64,000 nt of DNA from Spinellus fusiger (GCA_025094145.1 JALLLS010000074.1:62001-126000), one strand, 5' to 3'. Shown: positions 22,774-34,190, counted from the first letter of the stretch. Made by a program: numbers and translations. Notes: a model not told the origin generated them from the sequence alone.

Positions 22774-24298
22774 CTACTTTATACGACTACCATAAAGCAG
22801 TTTGTCTTTTGTTCTCTGGAGTCTTGTGAACTTGAGTAACAAACTCTCCTGCTTCTTTGTTTCAGGAGCCAAATCCTCAAGAAAGGGCTTGATCTCTTCT
22901 CCCGACCATAGCTTCTTCTGTGAGAAGAGAGCAGTAAACCTTTGGGCAGGATTGGTTGGGAGTTCATCTCGTGGAAAATAAGATACATAGAGTTGTGTAG
23001 AGTGAACAGCCACACGTTCATTGCAGACACAGAGTCCCTACACCCTTTTGTTTATATTTATTACAACTCAGGACGGCACCAGACAATAAGAAAGACCAAC
23101 CTTTAACATGGACAGTTTGGGGATAAAGACAGCTGGAGTGAGATTTCTCCATATTTCCATTAGATCGCTGTGCAGCCACTCTTTCCCCTAGAGTAGAGTA
23201 GAGTAGAGTAGAGTAGAGTAGAGTAGAGTAGAGTAGAGTAGAGTAGAGTAGAGTAGAGTAGAGTAGAGTAGAGTAGAGTAGAGTAGAGTAGAGTAGAGTA
23301 GAGTAGATTATAATAGATTATAATAGAGTAGAATGCAGTGAATCAGAATAGAGTACAGTGGAGGTGTCTGTGCTCCTTACCCTTTCACTCTTTAGCAGAA
23401 GATTCCCCAAGAACCGACAGACTCTTGTTTCATCAAAAGAGACACCATCTTGGTAAGAAGAAAACGAGGCGTCGGTAGTAAATGAACGGAGAAAGGCCAA
23501 CTCTACTTCTTCAGGAATGCCCGTACAATAGTCATCTTCAAGACTCATTACATGTCGAATGCACTCCTGTGCCTCCTTCAATGTCATGGCCCTTACATTG
23601 AGTTCTCTTAATACACAATGATTGACAAAAGTATCAAACAGATGATGAAGATGGGCCTGATCCAAAAGACGGTAATATCCTTAAATAAAAATACTCAGCA
23701 AAAATATCCTTTTTTTTCTTTTTTTTTCCTTTTTCCTTTCTAATCTCCCTTACCTTTTAACTCAAATGCCCCTCTTTCTTCCAACCCTCTCTTTAATTCT
23801 GCTTCACTCGCCTGCACAAGAGACAGAAGAGCCTCATATGAATAGAATGCCTTGAAAAAATAAACAACTGAGTCAAAATGCCTTGCACGGAATAGTAAAC
23901 CTTGTCAGATAAATGAGCTTCCTGCTGTTCTCCAGCATAGCGTGTCTCCTCGAGCAGTGTGTCAATGCGCTGAAGTCCAGGCACACAGGGCAGTAGCTCA
24001 ATAGTACTCGAAAGCTCATCCAGTACTGTCATGACACCTTGAGTGGACACTGGCAGAGTAAGGAGCATGGTATTGGATGTACTGACTTGTCGTACATTGT
24101 ATGTTTTTGTGTCTGTGCATAGAACAGCCTCATCTTCGGGCAATCCCTTGATCACGATGCTGATTGTCAGTCAAGTCCCCGATGAGGGCGTCATTACTTT
24201 GTTCCGGCTTCAAAGGCCTCCACCAGCTCAGGAGAATTAAGCTCAATCAAGCTAAACGTGCCCTTTTCAAATGTACTGCCATAGACAAGTTCAGGCAT
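22774..24298 (-). CDS. DCC1: Sister chromatid cohesion protein DCC1
   Basis: Six exons: 24298-24198, 24159-23901, 23850-23754, 23679-23381, 23187-23101 and 23037-22774, phase-consistent, 368 residues, the family's usual size. Diagnostic blocks: DEAVLCTDTKTYNVRQV with SNTMLL after it, a leucine-rich LDELSSTIELLPCVP segment, the EALLSLVQASEAELKRGLEE helix, and a C-terminal winged-helix region with GKEWLHSDLMEIW and VAVHSTQLYVSYFPRDELP. DCC1 with CTF8 and CTF18 forms the alternative RFC clamp loader that acts on PCNA at replication forks. Intron 4 (23380-23188) is filled by a pentanucleotide repeat. Confidence 0.92.
23188..23310. repeat. (GAGTA)n microsatellite inside a DCC1 intron
   Basis: About 24 near-perfect units of GAGTA, running right up to the AG acceptor of DCC1 intron 4, so the repeat supplies the splice acceptor sequence (CTCTAG on the gene strand). 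Confidence 0.97.
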
Positions 24299-24805
24299 GT
24301 CGACGATGTTTCTTTACCGTTGACTTTTTTTTTATTTTATTTTTGTGACCTTTATAAATTTTTCAAAAGAGAAATAAAAGAAGGCGTGGCAAAGATGTCC
24401 CTTGGGATTTTGCCCTGTGGAGATGTTTTTTCTCATAGACTCCCTCCTATATAGACTCCCTCCCTCCTATATAGACTCCCTCCCTCATGTATAGACTCTT
24501 CCCCTCATATTCTTGTAGTGACGTATTGCGAGGGTATGGTTTTATAGGACATTCTATAGCTATAGAGATAGATCGCATCCACAAATACATAGTCTACCAA
24601 CACGCACTTTACAGGCTCTCTTTCTCTCGCAGTAACATACAAACATCTATACACCTATAGTAAATACAGTCTGAAATATGGTTCAAGCTATGCCTCATCA
24701 TTTGAAACCTATGCCGGACTATCATTGAATAAACAAACAAAACAAACAGGTAGTCTCTAAGAAAGACCCATCTTCCACCTTTTTCATACATTTGCCTACT
24801 GTCAA
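24299..24805. other. Spacer between DCC1 promoter and SF1 3' end
   Basis: Includes a short tandem repeat of CTCCCTCCTATATAGA at about 24440-24490. No gene recognised. Confidence 0.6.
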
Positions 24806-26965
24806 TTATTCCTGAGGAGGTGGCGGGGGTGGTGCCGGTGCTGATGGAGGTGGCGGGGGTGCCGGTTCAGAGGGGGGAGGAGGAGGAGGAGGAACCCATG
24901 TATCATTTGTATGGGTCTGCTACAGGAGAGGCGTCAGTAGGATTCCTTTCTGCACAACCATGCCCACTTACTGTCCAAGGTGTTGATCCTGCTGCTTGTG
25001 CATCATAGCCATATGCACCATAGCCATATGCACCATAGCCATACGCATCATAGCCATACATATCCATCTGCTGCTGTCCCTCGTACTGGGAGCGATAATA
25101 GCTATGTCCCCCAGTAGACTGATTGCGACTGTTCCAGGGTGCTGCTCCTGATGCACCCTCAGTTGAGGCTCCTCCTGTCTTTGTCCATGGAGCACTGCTG
25201 CTCTCTCTTTGCCATGGAGGGGCAGCAGAAGCGGGGGATTTCTGCCATGGAGCACCTCCTCTCTCTCCACCATACTACATAGCCATGAATATTTACACAA
25301 ACACACACACACACTCTCTCTCTCTCTCTCTGATGACTACTACTTTACCGGTCGACGTCTGTCATCGTATGGATCTCGGCCTTGTCCTTCTGGTATATTC
25401 TCACCAAGTTCTGCCATCAAATTCATGTACTCACTGTCCAGTTGCTGGTTGCGTTCCCTTGCTTGTTCGAGATACTCGGGATTATTACGCTGCAAACAAT
25501 CACGGGCAGTGTGTCCATGGCCATTACAGATACGACACGTCAGACTCACTGTGAGATTCTGACGCTCAGGACACTCATAGCGACGATGTCCAATAGCACC
25601 ACAATTCAAACATGTCTGGTTCTCATCATCACGCAGGGTACCGTTGAGTGCAGCCAATTCACGCAACTGATTACGCTTGAGTTCATTCTGACCTTCAGGC
25701 GTGGAAGCAGACTAGTAAAGAAAGAAAGAAAGAAAGAAAAAAGACAGTAAGCCAAACACACGCCCCCTTCTATTATTATTTTGTTTCTACTTACTGTCTC
25801 AATAATTTTCTCAATCAGTTTCACAGCCTTCTTCACTTTATCCTCAGTATCTGCCATGACCAGACAGTGAAGATCTTCCTCGGGAGCAGAACTCGAGGCA
25901 GCATCTGTGCGTGACTTGCCTTCCTTGACAGAGCCCCTACCACGAATGCTGATCTTGGCACCTGAATCAGACTCCATGCCCTTGAGTGTATTGCCACGGG
26001 GACCGATCAACAGACCAATAAAGTTGATCTCTGGGAACTCTTTAGCAGGAATATACACTTTCTCCTGCAATCGACTGGGACGTTTATAATCGACGGGAGG
26101 TTTGAATCCAGGAATGCTCTTTAATGCATTCTCTATCAATCTGTGGCGTTCATCTTCAAGTTTCTTGCGATAACGTGCTTCTCGAGTATTGACGCGCTTT
26201 CCGTCTGCATTGTAAATAGGCTCAGGAGAGGGGGATCTTGGATGGAAAAAAAGAAAAAGATATCTTAGTATGAGGAGAGAACAGTGAGGCTTACCTTTCA
26301 CGCTCAGGAGGAATAAAGTCGCCTGTGCGCAGCTTACGGTTGATCTCTTCCAATCTGATTTGCACTGGCACGCGTGTTCATTGAGTCTCTTTGTTTTGTT
26401 TTTCACTTTTTACTTTCTTCTAGTGTTTGTGTTTCTACTTACACACATAAGTGTCTGCTTGGTCTCTGCTTAGTTTGGGGAGAGCAGTGGGTACACCAGG
26501 AATATTGATCTTCTTGTCTTCGTCTCCCCAGCGACTCTTTCTCTTTCTTCTTCCGTCAGCATTAGCGACATCGCATTCAGAGGCTAGTGCCGTGTTAATG
26601 GGGAGGGAAGGGGAAAATGTCCTTTTTCTTCTTCTTTTCTTCTTTCTTGAGACTGGCTGTGTCTATGGCTTACCTCTTGGGGATCGAGGACTAGGCTTAG
26701 TATTTTCGGTGGGTACAGAGTAGCCTTCTTGTTTAGCAGAGTAGCTCTCTTGCTTGGAAGAGTAGCCCTCTTGCTGACTGGAGTAGCCCTCTTGATGACT
26801 AGAGTAGCTCTCCTGTTTGCCAGTGTAAGAAGAATCGGGAGACTCCTCATCAGGCTGACCATCGTAGCGTCTCTTCTTGCTTCCAAGAGGAATCACGTTT
26901 GTACCTGTTCATGGTGAGTGTCTTGTTGTTTGTGAGTCAGCTTCATTACCTGTTGGTGTCCACAT
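24806..26965 (-). CDS. BBP: Branchpoint-binding protein SF1/BBP
   Basis: Eight exons: 26965-26950, 26904-26674, 26583-26443, 26364-26295, 26236-25795, 25711-25349, 25274-24972 and 24919-24806, 559 residues. The 16-nt first exon (MWTPT plus one base) was fixed by phase with the [13 protein letters not shown] block. Next come a repeat of the (S/Q)xQEGYSS type, a KRKSRWGD motif (U2AF ligand), the helix-hairpin [16 protein letters not shown], the KH-QUA2 domain ([16 protein letters not shown]), two CCHC zinc knuckles ([14 protein letters not shown] and [14 protein letters not shown]) and a Tyr/Gly- then Pro-rich tail. It recognises the intron branch site during early spliceosome assembly in the nucleus. 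Confidence 0.96.
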
Positions 26966-27637
26966 TGAACAAATCAAGAGCCATCTTGTGATCAACACAG
27001 TCGACTAAACGAAACTTTTGTCAATTGTGACTGTTCTATTGCCACGTCATTCTCCATGAGGTCCAAGCACAAGCAGAGCCGATGGCCCCACAGTGTAGGG
27101 TATTGCATCTGTACTATAGCATCTGTGCCATAGCATCTGTGCCATAGCATCTGTGCCATAGCATCTATGACATGGTATCCATGGCCTGTCGTCGATGGCC
27201 TGTCGTCGATGGCCTATTGTCTGCAGAAGATAGCTTCTAGTAGGACTGTTTATTCTATAGCACCGTCTCTTGCATTCAAACTCAACTTCAAAATAAATCT
27301 CCTTCACATACACCTCTACACTCTTTTCCTATGCTTGTTTCTACAGCCAAGAAGACGGTCTCCATCGTGAATTAGCAGACGGTCGCCGCTCCAATCCGCC
27401 GTCACACAGAGAGGGGGATATTCTCGTGACTCTGGTTCATTTCATTCTTTGTCTCGCTTCTTCCTCATCATGCCCTGTCAGTGCCTTTGACCTTCTTTAT
27501 TCACTGCTAAATATCTCGCTTCTGCCAAAATAAACACCCTCCCTTCCTTGATTTTCATTGTTTCTCTATTTATTTATTTATTTATTTTTTCATTCTCTCT
27601 TCCTCCCTTCTTCTTCTCTTCTTCTGTAGAACACTGA
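26966..27637. promoter_or_regulatory. Divergent intergenic region between SF1 and MYND-presenilin
   Basis: 672 bp between two start codons on opposite strands. Contains imperfect tandem copies of CCATAGCATCTGTG at about 27108-27170 and pyrimidine-rich DNA before the presenilin start. No core promoter element is certain. Confidence 0.55.
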
Positions 27638-29857
27638 ATGACATCTCATGGCGAAGAAGCCCCTGCTGTTTCCTCCGAATGCAGCCAATGTGCAGCCCCT
27701 GCCACGTTCATGTGTTCTTCATGTGGAATAGCTGGGCCTAGATATTGCTCCATTCTCTGCCAAACCACACACTGGACAGTAGCTCACTGTAGAACATGTG
27801 AAGCAACAAAAGAAGCACGCCGCTCGAGAGCCCACCGTCCCTCATCCACACCCACACCCACAGACACTATAACAACACAGGCACAAACAAGCACGAGCAC
27901 AGCCATGGCCACACTAACAACCAATCCACGGCATGAAAGTGGGTAGTGACTGCATATACCAGCTCACAGTGGTTGTTCATGGATAATAGGAACAGCCTCA
28001 GGACAGGAGGGCATGGATATCCCACTGCAGGACATGCGAGACTCCATCAGAAGAATGTCTTTACTATCAGAAGACAAGGACACCCTGGAGGAGGATCTGA
28101 AGTTCTATATGCACCAGATCTACCTCATTATCAAACCAGTGGTCGTGTGCATTTTCCTTAGTATCTTTTGGGTAAAGGTGGCCTTTAGTGCAGACAGCGA
28201 CTACAGGTAAATAAAGGGCATCCACGCCATAAGAAGGAAGGAAGGAAGGAAGAAGAGACTTGCCTATATAAACCCTGCATTCTCCTATAGCCCATCAAGA
28301 CCCACTTATTCTGTTCTCTCCAATACCAATACAGGCAGTGCAATGAACAGCAGTGGTGCTGCCATTCTTAGTAGTGGTTCTACACTGAGCTCCTTTATCA
28401 ATGCTGTTATTATTATTGGGCAGATCATTGTTGTTACTGTTGTTATTGTATTTCTGTTTAGAAAGGGATGGATCAAGGTAAAAAGCACTGACTCCATTCT
28501 CTGGATATTAAATGGCTATAGGTGTTGGTGGGGTTCTTTATGGTAGTTGTATTGACTCTCCTTGGCTTTATGAGTTATCTCTTGCTACTGTAGGTAGGAT
28601 CTGTGGCTGGGAGGGAGTTCTAATCAAGGCATAAGTAATCTTGTCCAGGTATTTGCAATTCCTCTTGACTATATTACACTGGCCATTGCTCTATGGAATT
28701 TCACTATTGTTGGATTGCTGTCTATCTTCTGGAAGGGACCTTTGTGGCTGCAACAGACCTACCTCACAGTGATGAGTTCATTAATGGTAAATTAGACAGA
28801 CAAAGAACAGTCATTGATAGAGAGAGAAAAAAGGCCTTTTCATTGACAGGATTGGAACAATGGACGACATGGATTCTATTAGGCCTGCTGGCTGTGTGGG
28901 GTAAATGATCCAAGGAGATCTATTTTCTTATGTGTATCCAATAGATCTTGTGGCTGTGCTCTGTCCCTTTGGACCTCTGCGTCTGCTAATTGAAAGCTCA
29001 AAGAAGCAGCAAAGAGAAGTCCCCGCCTTACTCTACTCTGTGAATGCCGTATGGTTCATGGTGGCACCCAATGATCAATTCCGGCTGTCAGGCACTTTCT
29101 CTAATGCACGTGTGTCTGCACCCACACGCACCCCTACCTATACTTCTTCTACAGAGACATTTCATAGCCACACACTTTTCTATGACGATGAAGCCTCTAA
29201 TTCCTCCACCACAGCACTCCAGAATGCAATCTCTCCTAAAACACCCCTGGCTCGTGTGCCTGGCGCCTCTTCTCCCTCTGATGCGCCTCTTCCTCTTCCT
29301 CTTCCTGTGCCTGTGCCTGTGTCTGCACCTGTGTCTGCACCTGTACCTGTGTCTGCACCTGTGTCTGCACCTGTACCTGTGCCTGTGCCTGTACCTGAAG
29401 AACAAGAGGAAGAACAAGGCATGTTTCTATGAATGTTCAGCGTCTTGGTGTGAGACTCTAACCTGTTTGTTTGTCACTCATTCTTAACTCTAGAAGATAG
29501 AAATGGTCTGAAATTAGGCTTAGGTGATTTTGTATTTTATAGTGTATTGGTGGCTCGTGCAGGTAAACCTATTTTTTTCTATTTCTCATTTGCCCTTGCT
29601 TTGTTACTCTGTGTATTGATAAAGGGCAATGCCTATGGGGTGGGTTAGCCATGTATGACTGGATCACCACTGTATGCTGCACCATTGCTGTTCTGACAGG
29701 CCTCACTGCTACCATCTTTCTATTGGCTATCTACAAAAAGGCCCTTCCTGCCCTTCCCATTTCTATTCTCTTTGGTATTCTGTTTTACTTTGTGGCTAAA
29801 ACAGTACTTGTGCCTTATGTCGGTGCTTTATGTGCATTTGGCATGGTAGGACTCTAG
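27638..29857 (+). CDS. Presenilin-type aspartyl protease with N-terminal MYND zinc finger
   Basis: Nine exons: 27638-27938, 27990-28206, 28291-28477, 28522-28573, 28629-28786, 28834-28900, 28945-29418, 29494-29562, 29649-29857; 577 residues. MYND ligands C15, C18, C26, C29, C37, C41, H50 and C54 are complete. A Ser/Thr linker leads to multipass presenilin: catalytic Asp328 in WDLVAVLCPFGPL, catalytic Asp497 in GLGDF, and PAL at 542-544 in KKALPALPIS. The loop between the two aspartates is extended by Pro-Val-(Ser-Ala) repeats. Presenilin is the catalytic core of gamma-secretase in ER/Golgi/endosomal membranes. Exon 1 joins exon 2 via a GTGGGT donor; if that join is wrong, the presenilin would start at the ATG at 28013. 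Exon 7 uses a GC donor, and the exon 4/5 join is the least certain. Confidence 0.82.
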
Positions 29858-30190
29858 ACGTAGAAAGAAAGAAAAAAAAAAGAAAGACATAAGAAAGACA
29901 TATGCAAATGCTACTTCTAAATCACGTGTAGAAAAGGAAAACAAACATGGCAAACGATCAGCGTGAACAAGGGAGTAAATTATTAGTGAAATAGAGAGAG
30001 AGAAGAGAGAAGAGAGAAAAGCATTAATCGTAAAAAGAAGAAAGAAAAAAGAAAAAAAAGAAAAAAAAGAAAAAAAAAGTCTTGTCTGCTTACAAGACAC
30101 ACATATAATATAATATAATATAATATAATAATAATAATAAGTAGAGTAAAAGAGAGTCCTCCATGTGTCTGTGCCTTTGGACGACGTGTC
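29858..30190. other. Convergent 3' spacer
   Basis: 333 bp of A-rich sequence with (TATAA)n and (ATA)n runs at 30107-30141, between the 3' ends of the presenilin gene and the zinc-cluster gene. Confidence 0.7.
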
Positions 30191-31360
30191 TTAGGACGAC
30201 GTGCCTGTGCCGATTTCATGGGATGCAGGAATACCTCGGTAAAAATGAGGGGAGGAAGACGATGTCCCTACAGGTCTCTCATGGTAGGATAGTCGGCCAT
30301 GAGTGTCGCTGTGGAGCGAGGGTCCTCCTGATGTAAGTGGTGTTGCGGTGGAAGTGGTGGTGGAGGAAGAAGAGGTGGCTCCACTGCCACTGCTGCTGGC
30401 ATTTGTAGCACTACCACTGGAGACATGGTCCGGGGGGGAAGAGGCAGTGTCCATGGATGCCTCTGTGGCTTCCGATATCGAGCCATTCTGAAGACCAATG
30501 GATGGCAATGTTCTTTCATTTCGGTTCAATAGGTTTCTTATAGCAGGAGAGCCAGAAGACGCGTAAGGAATCATGGGAGCAGAGGCACGGTGAAGAGGAG
30601 GAAGACGCACCATGTAGGCGGTGGCTCTTAGGGGAGGAGAAGAAGGCGTCTGTCCGTGGGTGGCAAATCCAGAATTAAACGTGCTGTCCTTGCCTCTATG
30701 GGGGGCCAATGTCTCTTCCATTGTATACCCATGGCTCAGCGCTTCCTCCGATGATCGCACGAGCTGGTTTTCTGCTTCTGGACCAGTGGACTCCTTGAAG
30801 GCATGGCGGCTATAGTCCTCCGATTCGGAATAGGATCGCTTCTCTCTTTGGCGTGTGCGTGTTTCGATGCCCTGTCTGGGCGTGTCTCTTGCTTCATAAG
30901 CAGTGGCCGTACTTGCAGGGCTTGAAGAGGCGTCGGTTCCACGTCGTCGGTTCAGAGCCATCAATAAGTGTTGGTCTCTTCCACTCGCAGCCAGCAGAGC
31001 CCGTAGCACATCTTCAATCACAGAAAGACGTTCTTCTATAATGTCCATTGCGTTTTGTGGGGCCTGTTTTGTAGCTTGTCTTACAGGAGACGCTGCTGGT
31101 GAAGGACTCAGTACAGTGGCAGGTAGGGCTGGTGTGGTGTTCTGAGCAGCAGAAGTGGTGGTAAAGAGCGGTGTCAGTGTTTTGGACTGACAAGTGTAAG
31201 TACAGTCAATGTTGCCCTTGATACAGCTCATGCACGGCAATTCACCATTGCATTTGGTCTTTTTGCGTCTACATTCCTGGCAAGCACTCACAACCTTGAG
31301 TCGTTTACGTCTCATCTTGTCTACAGTGACATGTTTTATAGCGTGGTCAGTGTTGTTCAT
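30191..31360 (-). CDS. Zn2Cys6 zinc-cluster protein without middle homology region
   Basis: Single exon of 389 codons. Zinc cluster C27-x2-C30-x6-C37-x5-C43-x2-C46-x6-C53 preceded by a basic RRKRLKVV stretch, then a short leucine-rich segment (AMDIIEERLSVIEDVLRALL) that could dimerise. The remaining about 250 residues are low-complexity Ser/Thr/Pro/Ala with no recognisable fungal-specific transcription-factor domain. Probably a DNA-binding nuclear regulator; an ATG at codon 16 (MRRKRL) is an alternative start. The upstream leader carries an unusual hexanucleotide repeat. Confidence 0.82.
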   Translation of the reverse strand: MNNTDHAIKHVTVDKMRRKRLKVVSACQECRRKKTKCNGELPCMSCIKGNIDCTYTCQSKTLTPLFTTTSAAQNTTPALPATVLSPSPAASPVRQATKQAPQNAMDIIEERLSVIEDVLRALLAASGRDQHLLMALNRRRGTDASSSPASTATAYEARDTPRQGIETRTRQREKRSYSESEDYSRHAFKESTGPEAENQLVRSSEEALSHGYTMEETLAPHRGKDSTFNSGFATHGQTPSSPPLRATAYMVRLPPLHRASAPMIPYASSGSPAIRNLLNRNERTLPSIGLQNGSISEATEASMDTASSPPDHVSSGSATNASSSGSGATSSSSTTTSTATPLTSGGPSLHSDTHGRLSYHERPVGTSSSSPHFYRGIPASHEIGTGTSS

Positions 31361-31543
31361 TCAATAAAGGATAGTGAGAAATTGAGAGAGAGAGAAAAAA
31401 CAAGCAAAAGAAGCAAAAAAAGTAAAAGAAGAGGAGAGAGAAAGGAAGGAGCAAGTGGAGAGTAAGTGTGAGGGTGTGTTCGGAGAGTGAAATGCAGAAT
31501 GGGTAGGAGAGTGGAGGTGTGAGTGTGGGGGTAAGAATCAAAC

Positions 31544-31697
31544 AATTACAATTACAATTACAATTACATTTACATTTACATTTACATTTACATTTACATT
31601 TACATTTACATTTACATTTACATTTACATTTACATTTACATTTATAATCACAATCACAATCACAATCACAATCACAATCACAATCACAATCACAATC
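31544..31697. repeat. Compound hexanucleotide microsatellite
   Basis: About 13 units of ATTTAC flanked on the left by AATTAC units and on the right by about eight ACAATC units. It lies 185-340 bp upstream of the zinc-cluster gene start, so in its leader or promoter. Confidence 0.97.
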
Positions 31698-32999
31698 AAA
31701 CTTGCAAGTGTTGATATCCACACAGATGAACGGGTAGGGGGCGGGGAAGGGGAGAAGCAGATCAGCCGATGGGAGGAGGAGGAGGTCAGGGAAAAGGGAG
31801 AGAGAAAAGCCAGACAAGAAAGTAGGGGTGAAAGATGTATAAGAATAAAACAATGGCTTTACTCACTACTACTACTACTACCATACAAAGTGGCTTACAT
31901 CCAAGAGAGAAAGATTGTTTATCGTTGTCTATCGCTGTTTATCGTTATTTTCTATACTGTCCTAGATGCCAAACGACTGCTTTTGTAGGGAATAGAGTAA
32001 GTGTTGCTGTATAAGTTGACTAAAACAAGCCACAGTCTATTTATTCATAGGTGAGTGTGTTTAGGCCTGTATCTATGAATAATTAAGCAGATACATTCGT
32101 CTGCACCTATACGCTAGTCAATACTTGCACTCTGATACCCCTTTACCATACAAGGTGCGTGTTAATAGAAGAATGAGGGTTGCCATTTGGGCTATTTTGT
32201 TTGTGAACCCATGAATATTGACTAAATTTCATACCTGCACAGTTGATCCAATAAATTATATTGTCCGGGCCGAACAACATGTCGCCTAATTAGAAGTAAA
32301 TTGTCCGCCAATCAGGAATTAGATTTTGCTCTCACAGGAACAAAATGTTGTCCAATCAGAAATCAGTTCTTGCTGCCATAGGAACAAAATATCGCCTCTT
32401 AGTTTTTCTGAGAAAGCTTTTGATTACCTTTCTCTTATAATATCTATTGTAACTTTACGAGATGAACTCTTTCTTTTTCTTTTTTTTCTTAATAAAAAAA
32501 AATGAAGATGAACAAATCAATATCTATAATGAAAAATATCAATTAGCTTATGATCCTATAGAAGACGTAATGTCAACTATCGACGATCCTGTTGTGTTTT
32601 ACAGGTAAGAAGTAAAATAATAAAATAATAAAATAATAAAATAGAATATAAAGACAGTGTCGTGAAAACTTTTTACCATATTTGGAAGAATCGCTCTCTT
32701 GAGAATTAAAACTCATTTATTACTAAACCGAGAAGGGGGACTATCGAATATTAAGGGATGTTGATAATTCACAGTATTCTCAATAGTTAACCCCTGAATC
32801 TATACCATTAGAAAAGTATAAAATACATAGTCACTCCAATGAATCAACAACAGAGTTTAAATACACTTTCTACTGTCCCGTCTACCTTTGGACTAAAAAT
32901 CTAAAGACGACAAATGACTATTGACTTTACAATTGAACGCTATAAAACTATATCAATATAAAAGAAATTAAGCTGATATTACAACTGTCACTGAATTTA
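31698..32999. other. AT-rich gene-poor stretch
   Basis: One exon-like segment at about 32500-32605 on the + strand (ends VMSTIDDPVVFYR before a GTAAGA donor) is open but isolated. Three divergent copies of a CCGCCAATCAGGAATTAG-like unit occur at 32280-32400. No complete gene seen. Confidence 0.45.
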
Positions 33000-33864
33000 C
33001 AGTCCGATGTAATAAGTGACTAAACAAAAAATCAATTTTATATTTATATTTTATTTTGAGAAATAAAGGCATATCTATCAGTCAAAGATATTCATAATAA
33101 AAGGTTTATGGAATAACACAATATTTGGAATAGTTGTTCTTTAGATGATTGTCTACATCTTCATAATAAATATATTACTTAGTACTTTGTAGCAAAGCCT
33201 TTATTCTTCATCACAGCAGAGCACCTCTTTGGCATGCCATCCACTATATTTTCCAGAAATTTATTTGGGATTTTTACCCATTCATTACGCAAGCATCATT
33301 CAAGCTGTTTTGCATTGGTATGCTTGTGAGTAAGTGTCATAACAGGTAGTCTTGATGGTGAGCATGAAGAAAACCCGAGTTTATGAATGTAATTTAGAAA
33401 TGTGCTATGACAAATACCCACGCCTGCATCATTCATATTTCTCAAATGATATGCAATTGTCTGTATAGGGTTTCTGTGAATACACAAAACGATAGCCGGT
33501 TTTGAAGTAGATGACACCTTTTCGGGTCTTCCTGTAAGCATTTTGAGTTGAATTATGCCTTTGTTTTTATACAATAGGACGACACTGCCCAATGTGCTCT
33601 TTGGGATGTCAAGATCGTCAGCAATCTCTTGATAAGTAGCATGTCTTTTTCCATTGTCCTATGATTTGACCTCTAATAAATATATCATACTCTCTTCTTT
33701 TGATAGGACTATCTTTATGTCCTTGGCTAAGAGTTGGCTGATTTTCATTGCTTGAAGTTATTATTTGAATAAATTCTAAAATAAAAAAAAAAGATCTCTA
33801 TTTTATTTTATAGAATAAAAAATAGAGAATTATCTTTTGTCTAGTCACTTATTACATGGGACTG
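33000..33864 (-). mobile_element. Tc1/mariner element with both terminal inverted repeats
   Basis: The 865-bp element is flanked by TA on both sides (32998-32999 and 33865-33866). Terminal inverted repeats of about 30 bp or more match: left CAGTCCGATGTAATAAGTGA and the reverse complement of the right end CAGTCCCATGTAATAAGTGA. Internally the reverse strand encodes only an N-terminal transposase fragment (33592-33296: LTGRPEKVSS, HLRNMNDAGVGICHSTF, YIHKLGF), with stops around it. Too short for a full transposase, so non-autonomous and probably inactive. Confidence 0.85.
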
Positions 33865-33874
33865 TATTGTTTAA

Positions 33875-34190
33875 CATAATGTGCTATTATTAACGATGCA
33901 AAACAATAGAAGAAATTGATAGACACTACCAAAGGCTATTTTGGAAATAAAAAGGTAAATAGTGTCCTCATCTGGGCTTGAGCTCTGATAATATTTGGAC
34001 AGGTAAATAACAAGACTGAACAAAGATGAATTTTATTGAGTGAAGAGTGGTTCATTATTTATACTTTTTGTGTGTGCTTATCCTAGTGGCATTCTACCTT
34101 ATAGTAGTATTATTTTATAGTCAACCCTATGGTTGGTTCATTGGATAAGCACTCCATTATTGAAACTGTAAGAAAAGTTAGGCATCCCTG
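33875..34190. repeat. Dispersed repeat, copy 1 (pair with 59665-60225)
   Basis: Shares long blocks with 59665-60225 in the same order: GATAGACACTACCAAAGGCTA, CATCTGGGCTTGAGCTC, GAGTGGTTCATTATTTATACT, TTATCC(T)-AGTGGCATTCTACC and ATGGTTGGTTCATTG-ATAAGC. The right copy has about 130 bp of extra sequence in the middle. Confidence 0.85.

Noticed and set aside
29044..29487. Alternative frames over the presenilin loop (Leu/Cys-rich and Arg/His-rich)
   Set aside because: Shadow frames of the Pro-Val repeat in the real presenilin exon 7.
31538..31853. Reverse ORF with alternating Cys-Lys and Cys-Asp dipeptides
   Set aside because: Pure translation of hexanucleotide repeats.
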